Positions 57,090-64,000 of a DNA stretch of 64,000 nucleotides are shown one piece after another. Numbering within the stretch: the first letter of the stretch is position 1; each line of letters opens with the position of its first letter. Source of the stretch: Hydractinia symbiolongicarpus (taxonomy: Eukaryota > Cnidaria > Hydrozoa > Anthoathecata > Hydractiniidae); the NCBI RefSeq assembly GCF_029227915.1, contig NC_079876.1, positions 18,166,001 to 18,230,000 of the forward strand, in the 5' to 3' direction. The notes under the pieces are model-generated. The model made no database searches, was not told the origin of the DNA, and worked only from the letters and a program-made list of their open reading frames with translations. Position numbers and translations under genes: made by a program.

Positions 57090-60000
57090 TTTTGCTTTAC
57101 AATTTAAACTTTCAGTAATTTAGCAATCAATAAAATTAATAAAGTTATAAATCCAAGCTTCAGTAAATGTGTTACGACTTCACCAGACCACGCTTTGTAA
57201 TAAACTTTACTTGCTACTCCGTACGCTATTTATTTCATTCATTTTTTTGAATTCTCAAAACACATGTGCAGCCTTTTGTTTTCGAACGTTCTATTTTAAA
57301 AGTCATTGTGTTTCGTGGACCAATGGGAATCGTTCCTTCGTTAATTGGCGTCACAGGCATTGTTTATAGTGAAGGTGAGTGCATAATTATGCAGAAGTTT
57401 TGTAAACAAAAAGAACACGTGCGCTTTAAAGAAATGAAAGTTGTAAACCACATAAGGGTAATAAAGCTTTACAAACATTGCGAGCTGCGAATATTAATCC
57501 ACAATTAACTTGTCATTCTTTTTATTTGGGAGAAAAAGGATAATATAATTAACACAAAAAGATATGTAAATGTCGAGTCAACGTTTTAATATACTCCTCT
57601 TTGAATGAATCGAACGAAATGTCATTGCATTGCCCCTATTGGTAAATAAAAAATGTTACTTCTAAAATACTCTCCGGTGGGTATTTTTAGACTTATTAGC
57701 TCTTTTTGTGACTGGCTCCCGCAGGAAAAAATTAAATGTCGCGACACTTCTTTATTCTTATAAAAAGTAAAAAAAAAATCGTTAAATTTAGGAAGGAAAT
57801 AGAAAGACTATTTATAAAACACAAACAGAGAAAGAAAAATTTAAATAAATTGAGGTGATATAAACGCGCACCGTAGGAAAGGCGTTTTTTTACTTCGCAG
57901 ATACTTATTCCTGTATACATAATTTTGATAACAATAATAAAAAATCAAGAGCACCAGCACGCTCTATGATTCATTGTGCAATCCGATCACAAAGATTTTC
58001 ACCTCTCAATTTGGACACCAGAAGCGATTATCGCCATGAAAGGGAATTGCTAATCTGATACTGGTATCGTTTTGTTTTTGAAAAACAATATGGCCACCAA
58101 GATCACGCGGGAAGGTTTGCAGACTCTCCTAATAGGTCAGCGGTTTTTGTAGGCGCAGAATTTTTATGAAAAAACTAAAAGCAAAAATAATTGCTTGTTT
58201 GTTTGTTTGTTATAACTGTTGCCATCTTTTTTCTTTTTAAATAAAAAAAATGCTTCCAAACATTTTCCGCTAAAACTTACCATAATTATAGTCAGGTGTT
58301 CCAAAGAGTGTTAAAAAAGAGTAACAAAGAAGATGGCTAATTAAACTTATCAAAAGTTGATGTTCTTATTCTCTGAACAGCTGTCTAAACGATTTCCATT
58401 ACCGCGATATTCTAAAAAACGAAAGCTTCTTTCGTCTAGACTCATCATTTCTAACCAGAAGAAATCATGTCTGTTTGCACTCGCAGTAAATTTTGCTTCA
58501 GCCTGATTTTTGTTTACTTTTTCACCTGTTTTAACTCGAGATTTTAAATATTTGAAGAAAGCTTAGAGTTAACTAGGCTAAAATCTTACCTGAAGCTAAC
58601 TGTTCTTATTTTTCAGCCTGATTCATTTTATTTTTGTTCTTATAAGAAACACAACCTCAATCCTCATCCTTATGTTCCTCTTATTTAAGAATATTTTTAA
58701 ACTTGTGCAAGATTATGTTAAAAACGAAGGTTGTTTTTAATTTATTTCGAAACAACAATTCATAGGAAGCTTAGTACATTTCCCGCCAAAACAACGCTAG
58801 ATTTAGCAACCTCCCTATCCCCTTAAGAACGTCAAAAAATTCGACGCCTGTTTCCCGATGATGATACCAACCTCGTTCCCAGGGAAGTTTTGATTGATTT
58901 CCTAGCCGCTCCGTAACCAAAGCAAATCAAGCAGCCTAAATAAACACTTATGTTTAGCATGCTAAATATTAACCGGATGTTTTGAAACCAACCGGATAAA
59001 TCTGTAAAGCAAAATATAAAGCACGCCGGATATACAATATGCCGTTACATTTTTCGGATCATTTTTGATTCGTATTGTCTTTTTCTGCAGCAGTTTTTTT
59101 TGTCTTTGTCTAGATAACACTGTCAACTAACGTTCAACGTCGTTGAGATCGTCACAAAGGGAAAATCAATGTCCCTTTTTATTAGACTTAAATCGTTTAG
59201 TTCCTTGTCCTAGTTTCTATCAGATACACATTCTTAGCTTTAGGCTCGCATTCCGATAGAAATTAGAAACAATTTTGCAACGTGTCAGTTTTAAACGCAG
59301 TCACAGTAAAAAAATCTTCATTCCAGCCAACCTCGTTTCCAGCCCGCCAAAAATCAAGTTAAGCTCATATGAAAGATCTTTGAAAGTTGTCTAGAAATCT
59401 TTTTATTTTTTTCAAAAATCTTTACCGTTATCGAGATATTTGTCTTAAAAGTAGCGCTATTTATGCGAAATTGTGACGTCATGAGTATGCATTGAGCATA
59501 ATTATGATAACTAAATAAAAAAAATTATGTAAAATGTTCAAAACCCGTCAAAGTGAACGGACAGAAAATATTTTTAACTCTATATGGCTTTTCAAAAATG
59601 TTAAAAAAACTCCCTTGCAGAGCATACTCATGACATCATGCATAATTAGTTAATCTTCTTAGTCAAAAATTCTAAAGAACCAATCAAGGATTTTAAAAAA
59701 AATATTTGAATTCCTAGACAACCTTTCAAGCTCTTTCATATGAGCTCAACTTGATTTTTCACGGGAGGTAACCTTTAACACCTTTTTAGAACAAAGTTGC
59801 ATTTCCATCAGAAGGATAAAAATAAGGCCAGAGGCAACGACATTTTTTAAAAATCCACTTACCTGGATAAAAATTGCGGCCTGCTAGCTATATCCTTATG
59901 CATCCAACCTCATCCCCAAGGCCATTGTCTGCCTGGATAGGCTCCAATAGAGTTTTCTCCTGCTCTGTTGGAGCCAACCTCTAAAAATCAATAGAATTTA

Positions 60001-60380
60001 TTGATAAAATTTAAATGCAAGGATTTGTCTCTTGCTCACAGTATTATATCTGTTTAAGTGTGAATAACAAGAAGTTTTAAAATCCTCGAGAATTTCATCC
60101 TAACGGCTTCTTCTTCCTCCCCTGACTGTAAATATGTTACATTCTCCCTTTTTTATATATAATTGTGAGGGTCCGTAAAGTGCGTCTTGTCTGTAGTGAT
60201 CAAAAAGAGACGATGGAATATTGGAAACGAGGTTGTTTAGCTTTTATTTATACATTTTGTTTTCAACGCACAGGGAATTCCATATTAAAAGCACACAACT
60301 GGTATGCTTTGTTCGCTTCAAACGCTCCTACTTTAAGGTAAAAAGTTAGTTAAAATTATTTTAAAAAAAAATTGTGAAAA
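57090..60380. other. Upstream of nanos and beyond: no gene seen
   Basis: The first few hundred bases presumably hold the nanos promoter, as transcription runs leftward. The rest is AT-rich with a (GTTT)n run near 58197, a foldback at 59346-59764, and isolated MITE ends of the CAACCTCG family at about 58867, 59330, 59907 and 60232 whose partners are unclear. Confidence 0.6.
59346..59764. mobile_element. Foldback element, ~419 bp
   Basis: The left arm AAAAATCAAGTTAAGCTCAT and ATGAAAGATC face the right arm CATATGAGCTCAACTTGATT. A second inner pair, ATGACGTCATGAGTATGC at the left and GCATACTCATGACATCAT at the right, is also inverted. A lone arm-like piece (AACAAGTTAAGCTCATATGA) lies near 13051 in SNRPA1. 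Confidence 0.82.
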
Positions 60381-61479
60381 ATGTGCAGGGGCGGATCTAG
60401 GAATTTTTTTTGGTTAGGCAAAATTTCATAGATTTTTTGGCAAAGTAATGTCAAGGGTTGTGGTGTTGTACGAGGTAAATCGGCCGTTTTGTGTTTTTGC
60501 TGTAAAAGGAACTAAAATTTTCCCAAAAGTAAGGTTTTTAGTTATTAAGAATCCTTCTAGATTAGAAACGAAAGTTTCTTTATAGCCAAACAAATAACAG
60601 TAACCCCCGTAGTTTTACCACTTTATCCTTGTTAAAACATGCGGATGGAAAATGCGTCCGGTTAGCAAATTCGATTTGAAACAGGGTTAGCGTTTCCATA
60701 ATTTCTTTGAATCACATACTGGTATTAAGTATCTTAGCATCTTTTTTCGTTTTACGCACATAATACGAGAACAAGTAATAAGTTGGGGATTTGCTTCATT
60801 TCAAAACATGCAATAAGTCTAATAACTAACAATACAACAAAACATTACATTACAAGACAATTTTAGGAATAGATAGTCAACAGTAGTGCAACGTAGAAAT
60901 ATTGTTTGGAAAATTATAGTCTGTGTTAAGAACCTGCAAATGCACAAAGAAAACCAGCATATAAAAGAATGAAAGATTTCCAGTTAGACTTACAGTGTAA
61001 GATCGCAACATATAATAAACGTGTACAAAAAGTATATAATAATCACCTCTTCATGAAGTTAATACAGTTTAGCATTAGGGTTACTGGTGTAGTTTTGCAC
61101 CAATTTCTATTAAGCATTAATTTTAATGCTATGAAATTCCCACAAGAGAAAGGCAGTTTATGAAGCCAGAAAAGAGTTAGAAATTAGAAAAATAACATCA
61201 AAACATTTAACATGTCTCATATTATTTACCCTTACATGTCCCTGTCAACTATGTTTAAAAAATATTTTAATACTGTAAAATCTTTAAGAAAGTTTTAGTA
61301 ACTATAAGCCAATTATGAAGATTCTCATATAAAAAGCAACATATATACAAATCCTACTCATACCCATAAGTTGACATGACATTTTGTTAGTTTACAGTCT
61401 GTAACAGAACGTTTTTTAACATGCAATTCTTGTTTCGATCTGTATATGTTTTACGTGAAAATCATTTCTATGATTTACT

Positions 61480-62020
61480 TGAATATTCACAAGTTATTTT
61501 GATTGATTTTTTTCACCAACTTTGTGGATTATACCAGATATATATCCATTGTTTACAGTTTTCCAATATTATAAGGATTCAGAACAAATCTTCTGTGTTA
61601 TTTACTTGAATATTCATCATAGGTACCAGGGTGACATCAAAATACAAGTTATTTTGATTGATTTTTTTCACCTTCTTAGTTCCTCTTATGAAACACAACT
61701 TTGTGGATTATACCAGATATATATCTATTGTTTACAGTTTTCCAATATTATAAGGATTCAGAACAAATCTTCTGTGTTATTTACTTGAATATTCATCATA
61801 GGTACCAGGGTGACATCAAAATACAAGTTATTTTGATTGATTTTTTTCACCTTCTTAGTTCCTCTTATGAAACACAACTTTGTGGATTATACCAGATATA
61901 TATCCATTGTTTACAGTTTTCCAATATTATAAGGATTAACAAATCTGTGTTCTTTTAATTGATGGTGATTTTCGTTGTTAGAAGAATATTCATCTTAGGT
62001 ACCAGGGTGACATCAAAATA
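61480..62020 (+). repeat. Tandem array, 179-bp unit, about three copies
   Basis: CAACTTTGTGGATTATACC recurs at 61518, 61697 and 61876, exactly 179 bp apart, and GGTACCAGGGTGACATCAAA recurs at about 61621, 61800 and 61999. Copies are nearly identical, so amplification is recent. The overlapping open frames here are repeats of each other, not genes. Confidence 0.95.
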
Positions 62021-63269
62021 TCTTATCCTAAAACAAAATTATATACGTTGTATTGCTCAGCAAGATGAGAATAAGAAATATTATAAAACAAACTTGGACT
62101 ATTCTTATATTAGGTATTGCTTCATTCTTTTGTTTTTAGCAATTTTATTACAATTAAAAGTAACATGGGAAAGTCAAAGAGATCTTCTCGTGTTCTTAAA
62201 AGTTTTAAAATGAGCAGTGGGATGTTGCATATAAAATGCACTGTTTAAAAGTTCCCACAAAGTCAAAGTTCTTAGGGACAATCACAATAAAAAAGTATAT
62301 GCTAAGCGTATAAATTTGGCGGTGGGACGAGGTAGAATCCTTTGCCGTTTAATTATATCTCATACTGTATACATCGATTTCTTAGAGAACAGAAAGTATT
62401 AATAACTTTTAGTGTCTACCTGCTTAGCAGGGACACATGGCCGAGTGCTTATGGTTTCAAGGACTGACAACATTCAAAGATTACCTTTTCTGATTTGATG
62501 TTTAGGGGAGGGAAAGGGGATCTGCAGATCTATTAACATTTAGCTTGGACTTTTGCGTTCATGAAAGAGCTGTCCCTTAGTTATCTTACAAGAATGTATT
62601 CTCTCCTTAACAGAAACAAAGATACACAGTTGCATAAACGGCTACACAAAGCCTACACGAAGCCAGTGACCCTTAAGACATTAAAGAAAAAAAACTAACA
62701 AAATTCCAACTAATACACATACAGGTAGCTAGTAATACTCTATACCGAATTTAACATACACATCAAAACATCTCTCGACCGCCAAGACAGTGTTGACATA
62801 AATTGCCTCAGTTAGCTATCTCGTTTAGCATTGCGCTTTTATGTTTATAAACAATGCATTTGATCAAGGCCAAGTTAAAACCTTTTGTTTTGATAAGAAA
62901 AAGATTTAAATTACACGTTTTGTAAGAACATCTGGTGGTTTACCACTTTTAAGAATAGTTCTTGACACAAAAGTGCCTAAAATTCAGGAGCAGCTAAAAC
63001 TAAAATATTTCAAGTATTACTGAATTTATTGTCTCTTGCAGAGGAAGAGAAAGGTTTGGTTTGAGACAACAACACGGCACACGTGGCCAAAATACTTCTC
63101 TCCAGCATTTCCAATCCTTTCAATATCTGAAAAGGTTTCCAAATTCAAAACTTCTTTATTTAACTTAGGTGGCATACAATTGCTTTAATATTCTAGACAT
63201 TTGAAGTGCTCCCTGCAATTGGACCTGATCCAGGTAAACCATGTTGAAAAAAAAACATCCACTCCATGT

Positions 63270-63455
63270 AACCGTACCCGTGGTCGTTTTAGGCGTTTAA
63301 ACTTTAAAACCCACGGACGTTTTAGGCGTTTTTTCTTCACATTCCAGAATTTCATTCATTGGAACTTGAAAACCCGCGGACGTTTTAGGCGTTTTTTCTT
63401 CCATCTGTGATTTTCATTCATTCGGAACTTTAAAACCCGCGGACGTTTTAGGCGA
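63270..63455 (+). repeat. Subterminal repeats with GGACGTTTTAGGCG core
   Basis: Four copies of an ACCCGCGGACGTTTTAGGCG-type box occur at about 63281, 63311, 63373 and 63436, the last two intervals being ~63 bp. They lie ~250 bp inside the right end of the 3.3 kb element. Confidence 0.85.
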
Positions 63456-63871
63456 ATAGACATTTTGCCTAAGATCGCCCCGGGTTTGCTTATTTGAGTA
63501 AAATAAAACACGCACGCCGCGCATCGTCATAGTCGAAATCGGCGGATGCCAAAAATAAATTGATAAAAATAATTTAGTTTTTTTTATAGATTATTCTATC
63601 TATAGAGAATTTTTTTTCTAGTTCACAAAACTAGGCTTAGGCAATTGCCTAGGCTGCCTAACCCTAGATCCGCCCCTGATGTGAGAACAGAGTTGACATC
63701 TCGCGTCTTCCATTATTGGGACAAAAAAGCTTTGGGGACGATTGAGAATTACACCTAGTAATTAGCAGGTGACTATGCTCTCCATCCTTGTAGCATCTTT
63801 TATTTGCAAAAGGATCTGGGAACGAGGTTATTTATCACGACAAAATGCACACACATGAAGACGTATTTCTT

Positions 63872-63967
63872 TATTTCCATTCCCAGGGTCCATTTTCTAT
63901 AGGTCTTATCACAGGCGGATTCAAAGTTTATCACAAAAACAATACTCCCTGGGAACGAGGATTGGGT
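63872..63967. mobile_element. Hairpin MITE, CAACCTCG family
   Basis: TTCCATTCCCAGGGTCC at the left and CTCCCTGGGAACGAGGATTG at the right are inverted arms. Another right-type end (GATCTGGGAACGAGGTTA) lies at about 63813-63830. Confidence 0.6.
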
Positions 63968-64000
63968 ATATTTTCGTGGCTGCCTCCTAATGGGTGTGAA

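Larger units (their letters stand above)
60386..63678. mobile_element. ~3.3 kb terminal-inverted-repeat element, non-coding, hAT-like ends
   Basis: The left end CAGGGGCGGATCTAGG and right end CCTAGATCCGCCCCTG are perfect 16-bp inverted repeats, followed inward by GTTAGGCA on both sides. ATGTG directly flanks both ends (60381-60385 and 63679-63683). CAGGGGCGG-type ends are common in hAT-like elements, but those usually make 8-bp duplications, so the class is uncertain. No transposase frame is visible. The inside carries two tandem repeat blocks. Confidence 0.8.

Noticed and set aside
57266-57508. A plus-strand frame just upstream of nanos
   Set aside because: No recognised domain, no splice context, and it overlaps the likely nanos promoter.
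61421-61958. Three overlapping frames of 62-88 residues
   Set aside because: They repeat each other because they read the 179-bp tandem array in a non-coding element.

Overview
The window looks like nuclear DNA of an AT-rich invertebrate animal. Genes are split into short exons with clean GT/AG introns, several stop codons are followed closely by AATAAA, and non-coding DNA is full of small foldback transposons. A group III secreted phospholipase A2, a Nanos with the animal zinc-finger pair, and co-directional genes with splice acceptors just upstream of the ATG fit a cnidarian, perhaps a hydrozoan. That placement is an inference from gene content and style, not a sequence match.

Seven genes can be reconstructed and one more seen in part. 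From left to right: the 3' part of a type I membrane receptor with a tyrosine-rich tail (5948-7258, +); SNRPA1, the U2 snRNP protein A' (8759-14827, +); an unrecognised 118-residue membrane protein (15281-15637, +); EXOSC6/MTR3, an RNA exosome ring subunit (16590-17648, +); a group III secreted phospholipase A2 (22165-26887, +); a GhrA-like D-2-hydroxyacid dehydrogenase (34691-39142, +); YJU2B/CCDC130, a splicing factor (39871-51404, +); and an intronless nanos (56382-57089, -). Reading frame is kept across every intron I placed. The summed coding lengths are exact multiples of three for SNRPA1, EXOSC6, PLA2, the dehydrogenase and YJU2B.

SNRPA1, the small membrane protein and EXOSC6 lie close together on one strand. 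Each ATG is preceded within about 30 bases by a good 3' splice acceptor, which suggests spliced-leader trans-splicing and possibly an operon-like unit. SNRPA1, EXOSC6, YJU2B and Nanos all act on RNA, but nothing shows that this is more than coincidence.

The rest is dominated by repeats. There is a family of 60-100 bp hairpin MITEs with CAACCTCG/CGAGGTTG ends, and three copies have perfect 9-10 bp target-site duplications. Two related ~770 bp elements have TGTTCTGCCC ends and 4-bp duplications; one is nested in a tRNA-derived SINE whose empty site is visible in a second SINE copy. Other elements are a Helitron-like pair, a pogo-like MITE, several larger foldbacks, a 5'-truncated LINE, and a ~3.3 kb terminal-inverted-repeat element at the right end with internal satellites. 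Tandem arrays of ~128, ~52, ~179 and ~63 bp sit in introns or elements. An inverted pair of short membrane-peptide ORFs flanks the first exons of the phospholipase gene.
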